A DNA stretch of 49,815 bases. Origin: Thermoflexales bacterium. Lineage in GTDB: Bacteria; Chloroflexota; Anaerolineae; Fen-1058. The notes below the pieces were generated by a model, which saw nothing but the letters and a program-made list of their open reading frames with translations, ran no database searches and was not told where the DNA came from. The stretch covers positions 1 to 49,815 of the forward strand of contig JAFGFO010000037.1 of NCBI GenBank assembly GCA_016931085.1, given 5' to 3'. The position numbers were made by a program, and so were the translations under genes. Positions within the stretch are counted from its first letter, which is position 1; each line of letters opens with the position of its first letter. This document shows positions 14,889-23,880 of the stretch, piece after piece.

Positions 14889-15968
14889 ATGGGACAAAGC
14901 GAGGTGAAGCTGAAAATTGTTACTGTTGTTGGCGCACGCCCGCAGTTTGTCAAAGCGGCCCCTCTTAGCCGGATATTGCGGCGACAACATGTTGAGGTGT
15001 TGGTGCATACTGGCCAACATTATGATGACTCTATGTCGGCCGTGTTTTTTAACGAATTGGCTATCCCGTTGCCAGATTATAACCTGGGAGTTGGGTCGGG
15101 TTTTCAGGGAGCGCAAACGGGTGAAATGATGGCGCGAATTGAGCAGGTGTTGCTAAAAGAGCAGCCTGATTGGGTGTTAGTGTACGGCGACACAAACTCG
15201 ACCCTGGCCGGAGCATTGGCAGCCGTCAAGCTGCATATGAGAGTGGCGCATATTGAGGCTGGCTTGCGCAGTTTTAATCGCGCGATGCCAGAAGAGGTTA
15301 ATCGTGTGCTTGTTGATCATATATCTGATCTGTTGTTGTGTCCTGGCCAGTCACCTGTTGATAACCTGGCGGCTGAAGGAATCACACGCGGTGTTCATGT
15401 GGTGGGAGATGTGATGGTGGATGCGCTGGCATTTGCGGTTGAGCGCGCCAGTCTCTCGAACGTATTGGCGCGCCTGCATTTGACCGCGGGTGCTTACTTG
15501 CTGGCAACGGTACACCGTGCTGAAAATACGGACGACCCGATCCGCCTGGGCAATATTCTCACGGCTTTTTCTGGGATTGATGAAACCATCGTTTTTCCTG
15601 TGCACCCTCGCACGCGTAGAATGATCGAGACTTTTGATCTCAAGCCTGTGGCGCAGAATCTTGTGTGGACTGAGCCATTAGGCTATCTGGACATGATTAG
15701 GCTCGAGCGATCAGCGCGCTTGATCTTGACTGATTCAGGTGGTGTTCAGAAAGAAGCCTACTGGCTGGGTGTGCCGTGTGTCACTCTACGAGATGAAACC
15801 GAGTGGGTCGAGACGGTACAGGCAGGGTGGAATGTGTTGGTTGGCGCGGATGCGATGCGTATTGTTGAGGCAGTTCGTTCGTTTGCGCCACCGGCTAGTC
15901 GCCCACTGCTGTACGGAGCCGTGGGAGCTGCTGAGCACTGCGTGGCGCTGCTGGAACGTGAGTGTTGA
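14889..15968 (+). CDS. wecB: UDP-N-acetylglucosamine 2-epimerase (non-hydrolysing)
   Basis: 359 aa. Interconverts UDP-GlcNAc and UDP-ManNAc, supplying ManNAc-type precursors. Motifs: VTVVGARPQFVKAAPLSRIL at the N-terminus, HTGQHYD, YGDTNSTLAGALAA, HIEAGLRSFN, PEEVNR, TVHRAENTD, PVHPRTRR, LTDSGGVQKEA and ETEWVET, all in the order of the WecB/MnaA family. The ATG at 14889 precedes the usual start by six residues; GTG 14907 is possible. It sits where an epimerase relic shows another gene once stood, between wzm and wzt. Confidence 0.93.
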   Translation: MGQSEVKLKIVTVVGARPQFVKAAPLSRILRRQHVEVLVHTGQHYDDSMSAVFFNELAIPLPDYNLGVGSGFQGAQTGEMMARIEQVLLKEQPDWVLVYGDTNSTLAGALAAVKLHMRVAHIEAGLRSFNRAMPEEVNRVLVDHISDLLLCPGQSPVDNLAAEGITRGVHVVGDVMVDALAFAVERASLSNVLARLHLTAGAYLLATVHRAENTDDPIRLGNILTAFSGIDETIVFPVHPRTRRMIETFDLKPVAQNLVWTEPLGYLDMIRLERSARLILTDSGGVQKEAYWLGVPCVTLRDETEWVETVQAGWNVLVGADAMRIVEAVRSFAPPASRPLLYGAVGAAEHCVALLEREC

Positions 15969-15977
15969 TTGATGAAA

Positions 15978-16006
15978 TTTCACAAGATTTTAGTTTGTGT
16001 TATAAT
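15978..16006 (+). promoter_or_regulatory. Promoter for wzt
   Basis: TTTCAC (15978-15983), 17-nt spacer, TATAAT (16001-16006). It lies just after wecB and predicts a leader of about 90 nt before ATG 16103. The -10 region (tgtgttataatg) is repeated exactly at 6528-6540 before wzt relic 1. Confidence 0.68.
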
Positions 16007-16102
16007 GTGCCCGTTTGAGCAAAGATTTTTGAGTTTCCTTTGGGCGCTTGGCACCCGGCCGTGCCCATTACGTTTTACGCACGCGAAGCGCGCAATATCC
16101 GT

Positions 16103-17386
16103 ATGTCTCCCGTCATCTCGGTCGAAAACGTCAGTAAATACTATCGTCTGGGCGCGATCGGCACCCAGACCCTGCAAGAGGATTGGCAGCGCTGGTGGGC
16201 GCGCGTCCGCGGCCGGCCTGACCCCCTGCTCAAGGTAGGTCAGCAGGATCACGGCAATCGCCAGGGCGAGTACATCTGGGCGCTGCGAGATGTGAGTTTC
16301 CAGGTCGCCCAAGGCGATATTTTGGGCATCATCGGCCGTAATGGGGCAGGCAAAAGCACCTTGCTCAAGATCCTTTCGCGGGTCACAGCTCCTAGCTCAG
16401 GCCAGGTCAAGCTCAAGGGTCGGATTGCCAGCTTGCTTGAGGTCGGCACCGGCTTTCATCCCGAGCTGACCGGGCGGGAAAATATTTATATGAATGGGGC
16501 GATTTTGGGCATGCGCCATGCTGAGATTGATCGCAAGTTTGACGAAATCGTGGCCTTTTCAGAGGTGGAGCAGTTCATAGACACGCCGGTCAAGCGCTAT
16601 TCCAGCGGCATGTACGTGCGCCTGGCCTTTGCTGTGGCCGCACACCTGGATCCAGAAATCCTGCTGGTGGATGAGGTGTTGGCGGTGGGAGATGCAGCTT
16701 TCCAGAAAAGGTGCTTGGGAAAGATGGAGGATGTGGCGCAGGGGGGACGAACTATTTTGTTTGTCAGTCACAATATGGCCGCGATTAGCACTTTGTGTCA
16801 TCGGGTGATTTGGATTGATAAAGGCTCTGTTGTTCAGGACAGCCCTGGCTCGCAAGTCATCAGCAATTATTTGCATCAGGGAGCTTTGGCCGCAGGACAA
16901 AAAGTATGGACCGAAAACGATCGTCCAGGCAATCAATCATTTCGACTGAATTCTGTCACTTTGAAGAGCGTTGCCGGAGTCATTACCCCCGAAATCAATA
17001 TTTCCGAAGAGATGGCAGTTGAAATCGAGTATGCAGTGACCAGGCCGGGGGCGCGCGCAGCGTTTTCGTTAGTATTGTGGAGCGCGAATGGTAGTTGCGT
17101 ATTTGGCTCGTTAAGTAACACCTCGGAAAACATATACCACGGCCAGCCTCTCCAGTCAGGATGTTATCGAAGTACGTGTTACTTGCACGGTAATTTATTG
17201 AATAGCGGTCGTTACTATATATCCATTATTGGTATGTCTGATCACTGGCAAGATAATTTCAACGCAGACCAAGTGCTCTTGTTTGAAGCCCTGGATGACG
17301 GGGTGTTGAAAAGAGATTACCCCGGTAGTTATGGTGGAGTGGTTCGTCCCAAGCTTGTATGGAAGACAATAGCTGTTGCAGATTAA
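16103..17386 (+). CDS. wzt: ABC transporter ATPase with C-terminal glycan-binding domain
   Basis: 427 aa. Nucleotide-binding domain residues 1-260: ISVENVSKYY start, Walker A GRNGAGKST (78-86), signature YSSGM (166-170), Walker B ILLVDE (186-191), switch His223 (SHN). This is the Wzt/TagH type that drives Wzm. Residues about 270-427 form a beta-rich C-terminal domain (GSCVFGSLSN, GCYRSTCYL, LNSGRYYISI) like the Wzt carbohydrate-binding domain that recognises the glycan's chain end. ATG 16103 is chosen because homology with related ATPases and both relics begins there; the frame runs open to TTG 16040. Base composition falls clearly from about 16900, at the domain boundary, suggesting that the C-terminal domain was exchanged with the downstream genes. 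Confidence 0.93.
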   Translation: MSPVISVENVSKYYRLGAIGTQTLQEDWQRWWARVRGRPDPLLKVGQQDHGNRQGEYIWALRDVSFQVAQGDILGIIGRNGAGKSTLLKILSRVTAPSSGQVKLKGRIASLLEVGTGFHPELTGRENIYMNGAILGMRHAEIDRKFDEIVAFSEVEQFIDTPVKRYSSGMYVRLAFAVAAHLDPEILLVDEVLAVGDAAFQKRCLGKMEDVAQGGRTILFVSHNMAAISTLCHRVIWIDKGSVVQDSPGSQVISNYLHQGALAAGQKVWTENDRPGNQSFRLNSVTLKSVAGVITPEINISEEMAVEIEYAVTRPGARAAFSLVLWSANGSCVFGSLSNTSENIYHGQPLQSGCYRSTCYLHGNLLNSGRYYISIIGMSDHWQDNFNADQVLLFEALDDGVLKRDYPGSYGGVVRPKLVWKTIAVAD

Positions 17387-17422
17387 GTGGGTGGTCGATG
17401 CTTTTAGGGGAACATTAATGCT

Positions 17423-18259
17423 ATGGCAAATAAGGTGTATTCTCGAGAGCCTATACGTTTTCATGGTACCATACCCGTGTTCTCCGCGCAGAGCGAGTAC
17501 ACAAAGAATTATGAACGAATCTCGACCGATCACTTGGATTCTTTGCAGCGAGACGGTGTCAATCCGTTCATCCGTGAGGATTTGTGGGTTCAATCTGAGA
17601 ACTCGACGGTTGCCCTGATCCAAAAATATTCTAGGCCGGGCGACAAGATCCTGGATGTAGGTGTTGGTTTGGGACGTTTATTGTCTCATTGTCCCAATTT
17701 ACAAAAATATGGCATGGACATCAGTCTTGGTTATCTAGAAGTAGCACAGTCTAAAGGGATTGAGGTGTGCTATGCGCTAATCGAGGACATGCCTTATGAG
17801 GGAAAAACGTTTGGCATTGTGGTAGCCACAGATGTGCTGGAGCACGTGTTGGATTTGAATTTGTGTGTGGCCAAAATTCTGTCTGTGCTTGTGGAAGATG
17901 GAGTCCTAATTGTGCGGGTACCGTACCGGGAAGATCTGAGCCAATATGTCTCACCCAACTATCCCTACAAGTATGTTCATCTTCGTAGCTTTGACGAGAG
18001 TTCTCTGTGTTTGCTCTTTGAACGGGTGTTTCAGTGTAAGGTGATTGAGACCACGATGACAGGGCATGTTCCAAGTATGAGCAGCTTGAAATATACTTAC
18101 CCTTTCTTTCCCAGGGGATATTACGTACTGGAACGTTGTTTTGCCATGCTCAAGATGATTTATGAACCCTTGTATAATACTCTGTTAAAGAACTTGTACA
18201 ACGCCATTGAGATTAATCTGGTTGTGAAAAAACGGAGTGCTGACCCAGTAGCGTCTTAA
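17423..18259 (+). CDS. Class I SAM methyltransferase
   Basis: 278 aa. Motif I ILDVGVGLGRLLS (about 75-87), GMDIS after beta2, VVATDVLEHVLD and VEDGVLIVRVPYRED are the Methyltransf_11/23 landmarks. The N-terminal 65 residues form a separate helical cap. First gene of the low-GC block after wzt, 36 nt downstream. Likely methylates or caps a sugar; in Wzt-dependent systems chain-terminating methyltransferases pair with the Wzt C-terminal domain, so such a role is possible but unproven. Confidence 0.82.
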   Translation: MANKVYSREPIRFHGTIPVFSAQSEYTKNYERISTDHLDSLQRDGVNPFIREDLWVQSENSTVALIQKYSRPGDKILDVGVGLGRLLSHCPNLQKYGMDISLGYLEVAQSKGIEVCYALIEDMPYEGKTFGIVVATDVLEHVLDLNLCVAKILSVLVEDGVLIVRVPYREDLSQYVSPNYPYKYVHLRSFDESSLCLLFERVFQCKVIETTMTGHVPSMSSLKYTYPFFPRGYYVLERCFAMLKMIYEPLYNTLLKNLYNAIEINLVVKKRSADPVAS

Positions 18260-18318
18260 ATGGATGGTATGACTGGTTATAGAACGCAGTAAAGGGAATC
18301 GCCAAGAGCCCAAAATGT

Positions 18319-19605
18319 ATGTATAACATTTTGATTGTTTATCGCTCTATAACTTATCCTCTGCGGGTCACCATAGCTGATCACTTGTATTCTTTCCAAC
18401 GCTATGCGCCTCACCGCTGCTTTTATCTCAATCTGGCATTGCGGCGTTTTCCAGCATGGCTGCTCAGGGTGCCATTTGATCTGGTTGTGTTTCACACTAC
18501 GTTCCTTTCACAGCGTGCCTGGAACCCATCCAAGTTTCACCAAATGGTCGAGTTGCTCCATCCACTCAAGTCATTGGAGGCAGTCAAGATTGCCCTGCCC
18601 CAGGATGAATTTCTCAACACAGATCTTTTGGGCGACTTTATCAACGAGTTTGGCGTGCAGCATGTCTTTTCGGTGGCGCCGGCATCGGAGTGGCCCAAGA
18701 TCTATGGCAGCGTGGATTCCCAAAGGGTAACGTTCTTTAACGTTTTGACCGGTTATCTTGATGATAAGACTGTTGCAAAGATCAACAATCTCGATAGATC
18801 AATACAAACTCGATCTGTTGATATTGGATATAGAGCTTACGGAGTTCGCCACTGGTTGGGTCGGCATGGATTTTTGAAAATACAAATGGCGACTTTCTTT
18901 CAAGAAAAAGTGTCCCAAGGAAGACTGGTGACGGATATATCTACTCGGTCTGAAGACACTTTTTTGGGAGACGAGTGGTACAAATTTCTATTGCAATGCA
19001 AGTATACACTTGGGGTTGAAGGAGGGGCCAGTATCCTGGACAGAGATGGCTCAATCAGGAAAAGGACTGAAGATTACCTTCAGCAGCACCCGCAAGCCGG
19101 TTTTGAGGAGGTTGAATCTCAGTGCTTTCCTGGCCTGGATGGCTCGCTGCGCCTGTTTGCTATTTCTCCCAGGCATCTGGAGGCCTGTGCTACGCGTACT
19201 TGCCAGGTGCTGGTTGAGGGTGAGTACAACGGCATTCTAAGGCCAGGCCAACACTATATCGAACTCGCACGTGACTTGAGTAACGTTGATCAAGTTTTGG
19301 AAACGATTGAGCTAGATACGGCCAGGGCAGAGATCATCGAGCGGGCTTACCGTGACGTTGTAGAATCAGGGCGGTACACCTATCAAAAGTTTGTCGAGTT
19401 TGTCCTGGGAAAATCGTTAGAGGGTACTTTACCCAAGCCATCACCAGCTTGGGTCGTCCTGGCTTGGCGATGGGGCCAACTGAGTGACTGGCGTTCGTGG
19501 GCGCAGATCCCCTCGCACCCCTTGTATGGCTTTTTCAGATCGGCATTTGGACTGCTCGCTCCTGCTCGCCTGATCCTACGCTTATGTAAACGTGTGATGC
19601 AATGA
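18319..19605 (+). CDS. Putative glycosyltransferase (CgeB/Glyco_trans_1_2-like C-terminus)
   Basis: 428 aa, no membrane helices. The N-terminus (NILIVYRSITYPLRVTIADHLYSFQRY) and FDLVVFHTTFLSQRAW are seen in GT-B proteins of polysaccharide loci. The C-terminal half has VEGEYNGILRPGQHYIELARDLSNVDQVLE, the end-of-domain pattern of CgeB-like glycosyltransferases. The E-x7-E motif of GT4 is absent. Overlaps the next gene by 4 nt (ATGA). ATG 18319 chosen; ATG 18315 leads straight into a stop. Activity assigned by pattern and context only. Confidence 0.6.
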   Translation: MYNILIVYRSITYPLRVTIADHLYSFQRYAPHRCFYLNLALRRFPAWLLRVPFDLVVFHTTFLSQRAWNPSKFHQMVELLHPLKSLEAVKIALPQDEFLNTDLLGDFINEFGVQHVFSVAPASEWPKIYGSVDSQRVTFFNVLTGYLDDKTVAKINNLDRSIQTRSVDIGYRAYGVRHWLGRHGFLKIQMATFFQEKVSQGRLVTDISTRSEDTFLGDEWYKFLLQCKYTLGVEGGASILDRDGSIRKRTEDYLQQHPQAGFEEVESQCFPGLDGSLRLFAISPRHLEACATRTCQVLVEGEYNGILRPGQHYIELARDLSNVDQVLETIELDTARAEIIERAYRDVVESGRYTYQKFVEFVLGKSLEGTLPKPSPAWVVLAWRWGQLSDWRSWAQIPSHPLYGFFRSAFGLLAPARLILRLCKRVMQ

Positions 19606-20861
19606 ACACTGCAAGTATCAGGACCATCGTTTCGATTACACCCATTCCCATCGAGCGAGATAGTCGCACGTTCAAGCAAGCGGCGTCTGTAGCACGCTTT
19701 GGCTACAGATCACTCGTTGTCGAATTGTACAAGAGCCGATTTGTGGATGTCAATCTGCCGTTCGAGCTTTACAGCATAGGGGTGCCTTCTCACGATGAGA
19801 AACTTACACAACTCATGGGCTCTGATGCCGTCCAACGGCAAGGGTTCAAAGGAAAGCTTTTGAGCCAACTGAAGCAATTGCCCTTGCTGCTCAAGTTGCC
19901 CTGGCGGCTATTGATTGGGGTGAAAGCTACTCTGGCGTTCCTGGCCAATTATCTCAATACTTACTTTTTCCCAACTCTATGGCACACACCCAAGGCATCG
20001 CTGTATTACTTGCATGCACCTTACCAATTCCCGGCCGTCTATCTGTTATGTAAAAGATATCAAGCGCGATTTGTTTACGATGCACACGATTTCTACATAG
20101 ACAGCTCAAGGCTTTGGCTATACCGCTATATCGAAAAGCTGTGTGTCAAAAATGCTGCCGAGGTCGTGACGGTTAGCGACGGAATAGCTAGATTGTTGGA
20201 ACATGCCTTTGAGCGTCGGCCTATAGTCGTGCGCAATTGCCATGATGGACGTCTTGACCAGGTTCCCCCACAGCACATGCGTCAGATACTCAATTTGCCA
20301 CCTGAAGCATTCTTGCTCGTTGCGGTTTGCAGCCCTAAGTATGGACGAGCGGTGCAAGAGGCAATTGATGCGATGGTGGTTCTGCCACAATTGGTTCACT
20401 TGGTATTTGTAGGAAAAGGATATACACTTTATCTGGATAGTGTCTGTGGTACAGTTCTTGAGGGGCGGGTTCACTTTTTGCCGCCTATTAAACCTTACGA
20501 GGTGGTCCCTTTCATTAGAGGCGCCGAAGCAGCAATTGTTTTGCATTATGCTGTAACATCTAATCATTTGAATGCTTTGCCGAATGGTTTCTTTCAATAT
20601 ATAGCGGCTGAACTTCCCTTGCTTTATCCAGAGGAGCTTCCCGAGATAAAGCAGTTGGCTGAATTTTATGGGCTTGGCGTTCCAATTGACCCACACTCTC
20701 CTCAATCAATCGCGCAGGCTGTCCTTGAACTCGCTGACGATGCTGAACGATTATCGATGTACAAACGGAACGTTCAAAGGGCAAAGCGTGATATAAACTG
20801 GGAGAGAGAAGAGGTTGTTCTGCGAGACCTGCTAGCCCACCTTTTAGATAGCGAGCATTAA
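19602..20861 (+). CDS. GT-B glycosyltransferase
   Basis: 419 aa. The start TIVSITPIPIERDSRTFKQA with the ERDSR pattern, a basic/hydrophobic membrane-binding helix near 85-125 (LLLKLPWRLLIGVKATLAFLANYL), and FVYDAHDFYIDS plus AAEVVTVSDGIARLL are typical of GT4-like enzymes that use lipid-linked acceptors. The donor domain (LLVAVCSPKYGRAVQEAI, LVFVGKGY, FLPPIKPYEVVPFIRGAEAAIV, ALPNGFFQYIAAELPLLYPE) lacks the first Glu of E-x7-E. Translationally coupled to the previous gene. Confidence 0.78.
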   Translation: MNTASIRTIVSITPIPIERDSRTFKQAASVARFGYRSLVVELYKSRFVDVNLPFELYSIGVPSHDEKLTQLMGSDAVQRQGFKGKLLSQLKQLPLLLKLPWRLLIGVKATLAFLANYLNTYFFPTLWHTPKASLYYLHAPYQFPAVYLLCKRYQARFVYDAHDFYIDSSRLWLYRYIEKLCVKNAAEVVTVSDGIARLLEHAFERRPIVVRNCHDGRLDQVPPQHMRQILNLPPEAFLLVAVCSPKYGRAVQEAIDAMVVLPQLVHLVFVGKGYTLYLDSVCGTVLEGRVHFLPPIKPYEVVPFIRGAEAAIVLHYAVTSNHLNALPNGFFQYIAAELPLLYPEELPEIKQLAEFYGLGVPIDPHSPQSIAQAVLELADDAERLSMYKRNVQRAKRDINWEREEVVLRDLLAHLLDSEH

Positions 20862-20909
20862 GAATGTATGGCATAAGTGGAATTATATCTCATAAAAAGG
20901 AGAGCTGTT

Positions 20910-21851
20910 ATGAAGATTCTAGTCACTGGCGGAGCCGGTTTCATTGGCTCACATCTTACCGACCAATTGTTGGCACGCGGCGACCAAGTCCTGGTTATTG
21001 ATAACTATGCCACCGGGCGGCGAGATAACCTGCTGCCCCATAATAACTTGACGTTGGTCGAAGGTACGATTGCCGATGCCAGCCTAGTTACTCGCGTGTT
21101 TGATGACTTTCAACCAGGCATTGTCGTGCACGCGGCTGCTTCTTACAAAGACCCGCACAACTGGGCCGAGGATTCTCGCACCAACGTGCTGGGCACGGCC
21201 AACGTGGTACAGGCCGCGCAGCGCCTGGCCGTCAAGCGGCTGATCTATTTCCAAACTGCATTGTGTTACGGCGTGCGGCCGTTGGAACAGCCCATCACAC
21301 TCGATCATCCCATCCGGCCTGGAGACAGCAGCTATGCCATCAGCAAAACGGCCGGAGAGTACTATATCCGGTTGAGCGAACTGGATTATATTTCTTTCCG
21401 TCTGGCCAACGCTTACGGACCGCGAAACATGAGCGGGCCGCTCCCAACCTTTTACCATCGCCTGACGAATGACAAACCGTGCTTTGTGATGAAAACGCGC
21501 CGTGACTTTATTTACGTTGACGATTTGATCCAAGTGGTGATCAAGGCGATCGATGGGCAGGGCCATCGCGGCGCGTATCACGTCTCGTCTGGATCGGATT
21601 ATGCCATCAAGGAGTTGTTCGATGCGACGGTCAAGGCTTTGGGTGTCACACTTGAGCAAGAGGTGCAAGTGCGTGAACGCAATCCCGACGACGCGTTTAC
21701 GATCCTGCTTGACCCTTCCAAGACCCACCAGGATTTTGGCTGGCAGGTTAGCACCCAACTGGAGGCCGGTGTTCGTGCGGCAATTGAGTATTACCAGCAG
21801 TATGGCATCACTGAAACGTATACGCATCTAAAGCCGGTGGAAGGGAAGTAG
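20910..21851 (+). CDS. NAD-dependent sugar epimerase/dehydratase (extended SDR)
   Basis: 313 aa. GGAGFIGSHL at residues 7-16, IDNYATGRRDNL, catalytic Thr in YFQTALCYG in place of the usual Ser, YAISK (Tyr/Lys), and ASYKDPHNWAEDSRTNVLG. The last segment and MKTRRDFIYVDDL recall the WbmF/WbmG group of Bordetella O-antigen loci; substrate not assignable. ATG 20910 has aaaaggag 7 nt upstream; the frame runs to GTG 20877 without support. Its stop codon lies in the first unit of a heptad repeat and the next epimerase follows, so the two probably act in one nucleotide-sugar route. Confidence 0.87.
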   Translation: MKILVTGGAGFIGSHLTDQLLARGDQVLVIDNYATGRRDNLLPHNNLTLVEGTIADASLVTRVFDDFQPGIVVHAAASYKDPHNWAEDSRTNVLGTANVVQAAQRLAVKRLIYFQTALCYGVRPLEQPITLDHPIRPGDSSYAISKTAGEYYIRLSELDYISFRLANAYGPRNMSGPLPTFYHRLTNDKPCFVMKTRRDFIYVDDLIQVVIKAIDGQGHRGAYHVSSGSDYAIKELFDATVKALGVTLEQEVQVRERNPDDAFTILLDPSKTHQDFGWQVSTQLEAGVRAAIEYYQQYGITETYTHLKPVEGK

Positions 21852-21886
21852 GGAGTAAGGAGTAGGGAGTAGGGAGTAGGAAGAAG
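21845..21886 (+). repeat. Heptanucleotide tandem repeat (ggagtag), six units
   Basis: Units: gaagtag, ggagtaa, ggagtag, ggagtag, ggagtag, gaagaag. The stop of the upstream epimerase (TAG 21849-21851) is in the first unit, and the next ATG (21893) follows the last by 6 nt. The repeat's ggag/gaagaaggg motifs also serve as Shine-Dalgarno for the downstream gene. Confidence 0.9.
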
Positions 21887-21892
21887 GGATAA

Positions 21893-22948
21893 ATGGAAAA
21901 AACTGTTAGAGGCAAAATTATCTTGGTGGTTGGCGGAGCGGGATTTGTGGGCAGCAACCTGGTCCGCCGTTGCCTGCGTGAAGGCTGCGAGCGAGTGTTG
22001 GTCGTAGATAACTTGATGTCTTCGGAGCGAGATAATCTGCCAGACGATGCGCGTCTAGAGTTGCGGGTGGGATCCATCGCCGACGATGGGATATTGGCAG
22101 GCCTGGCGGATGAGTTCGACACTGTCTTTCACCTGGCCACTTACCACGGCAACCAGAGTTCTATCGCCAACCCATTGGCCGATCACGACAATAACTTGAT
22201 CACCACACTCAAGTTGTACGAGCGTCTCAAGGGTTTTCAAAGGCTGAAACGCGTGGTATACTCTTCGACCGGTTGTGCGCTGGCGGCCAAAGTGGCCGGC
22301 CCAGCCGAGCCGGTTGTGGAGGATGGCCCCATCCCACTGGATTTTGACAGTCCGTACCAGGTTTCCAAGGTGGTGGGGGAAATGTACTCTGTGTATCATC
22401 ACCGCCTGCACGGCCTGCCGGTGGTTCGGGCGCGTTTTCAGAATGTGTATGGCCCGGGTGAGGTGCTAGGGGCTGGGCAATGGCGCGGCACGCCGGCCAC
22501 CATCTGGCGCAACGTGACACCGACCTTTATCTACCGGGCGTTCAAGAGGCAGCCGCTCCAGCTTCACGGCAATGGCGACAGCTCGCGGGACTTTATCTAC
22601 GTGGACGATATTGTAGAAGGGCTGCTCTGCTGCGCGTGTGCGGATGGTGTGGAGGGTGATGTCTTTAACCTGGCCTCGGGGGTGGAGGTGTCTATCCTGG
22701 AGTTGGCGCAAACGATCAATGATCTGGCGGGTAACCCGGCCGGGATCGAGTTCATTCCAACTCGCACCTGGGATCGTTCTATCAACCGGGTGGGCAGCAC
22801 ACGAAAATCCAGGCATTACCTGGACTTTGAGGCCAAGGTGGCTTTGCGTGATGGGTTGACCAGCACGATTGCATGGACGGGAGACAATTTGGCCCGCATC
22901 GAGGGGTGTATCCACAAGCATCATGCCTTTTGCCAGGTGGAGTTTTGA
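21893..22948 (+). CDS. NAD-dependent sugar epimerase/dehydratase (extended SDR)
   Basis: 351 aa. GGAGFVGSNLV near residues 14-24, VVDNLMSSERDNL, HLATYHGNQSS, YQVSK (Tyr/Lys pair) and NVYGPGEV, then RDFIYVDDIVEGLL. The catalytic Ser/Thr segment reads VVYSSTGCALAAK, lacking the usual YG, which is an oddity shared with no other epimerase here. The segment around 22450-22520 (VYGPGEVLGAGQWRGTPATIWRNV) is a longer substrate loop than in 5554-6492. Probably works with the preceding SDR on one NDP-sugar. Confidence 0.85.
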   Translation: MEKTVRGKIILVVGGAGFVGSNLVRRCLREGCERVLVVDNLMSSERDNLPDDARLELRVGSIADDGILAGLADEFDTVFHLATYHGNQSSIANPLADHDNNLITTLKLYERLKGFQRLKRVVYSSTGCALAAKVAGPAEPVVEDGPIPLDFDSPYQVSKVVGEMYSVYHHRLHGLPVVRARFQNVYGPGEVLGAGQWRGTPATIWRNVTPTFIYRAFKRQPLQLHGNGDSSRDFIYVDDIVEGLLCCACADGVEGDVFNLASGVEVSILELAQTINDLAGNPAGIEFIPTRTWDRSINRVGSTRKSRHYLDFEAKVALRDGLTSTIAWTGDNLARIEGCIHKHHAFCQVEF

Positions 22949-23048
22949 CCGGCGACCAGGCCGGCCGTGGGCAAAAAAGATCTGACAGTGAGAAGAGAAC
23001 TGGCCAGGGTGCAAGATAAAAGTATGGGGAATCTAGGAGTATGACCGT

Positions 23049-23873
23049 ATGGGTTTTTCTGTACCAACTTTGGAACAAGTCAGAGATTTTTGGGAGAGAA
23101 ACCCGGTGTGCGACCGGGTTATCACTTCGCGCAAGACGTGGTATGATTACTTTCACGAGTTTGATAAGAGAAGGGAACTCGCCGAACCATACGAATTTGC
23201 GAATCCAATCTTTGGTTACGAGGGATCGGCCGGCAAGAAAGTGTTGGACTATGGTTGTGGCAATGGCTATGTGTTGTCGCAGTATGCCAAAAATGGGGCT
23301 AAAGTGTATGGCGTAGATATAGCGCAAAGAGCGATTGAACTGAGCGCAGCCAGGTTCAGAACGATGAATCTTGAGGGTGCCTTTGTTCAGAATGATGGCC
23401 TCACCATTCCTTTTGAAACAGGCCTTTTTGATATTGCCTGCTCGATGGGTGTGCTGCACCATGTACCTGATCCTGTCCCGGTTATAAAAGAGCTACGGCG
23501 TGTTCTCAAGCCCGGTGGCGAGATTATTGTGATGATGTATCATCGCAACTCTGTTCGCTATCACTTGGTCTATAGGTGGCGCAAGTATTTTGATCCCTAC
23601 TATCGAGGCAAGAGTATCCAGCAAATTGTGAATATGACGGATGGGAAAGGTAATCCTCTGGGTACAGTTTATACGCCTCGGGAGCTTGAGTCGCTGTTGG
23701 CTGATTTTGAGGGACATACATTTTTTATCAACAAGCTGGGTGCTGAAGAGTTGTTGATTTTTCTCCCTGTTATGAGAGAAGCGTTTGCGCATATGCTACC
23801 TCGTCGATTTGTTTCTTTTCTAGCACGCCGGGTTGGCTGGAATTTGTATTGTGTTGCACATAAAGCCGGTTGA
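23049..23873 (+). CDS. Class I SAM methyltransferase
   Basis: 274 aa. KVLDYGCGNGYVLSQYA (about 67-83), YGVDIA, FDIACSMGVLHHVPDP and RRVLKPGGEIIVMMYHRN are clear motifs I-VI of Methyltransf_11. The opening PTLEQVRDFWERNPV with DYFHEFDKRRE recurs in methyltransferases of polysaccharide loci. 100 nt upstream is non-coding. Its stop lies 5 nt before ATG 23881 of the next gene. Target sugar unknown. Confidence 0.87.
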   Translation: MGFSVPTLEQVRDFWERNPVCDRVITSRKTWYDYFHEFDKRRELAEPYEFANPIFGYEGSAGKKVLDYGCGNGYVLSQYAKNGAKVYGVDIAQRAIELSAARFRTMNLEGAFVQNDGLTIPFETGLFDIACSMGVLHHVPDPVPVIKELRRVLKPGGEIIVMMYHRNSVRYHLVYRWRKYFDPYYRGKSIQQIVNMTDGKGNPLGTVYTPRELESLLADFEGHTFFINKLGAEELLIFLPVMREAFAHMLPRRFVSFLARRVGWNLYCVAHKAG

Positions 23874-23880
23874 AGCAGCT

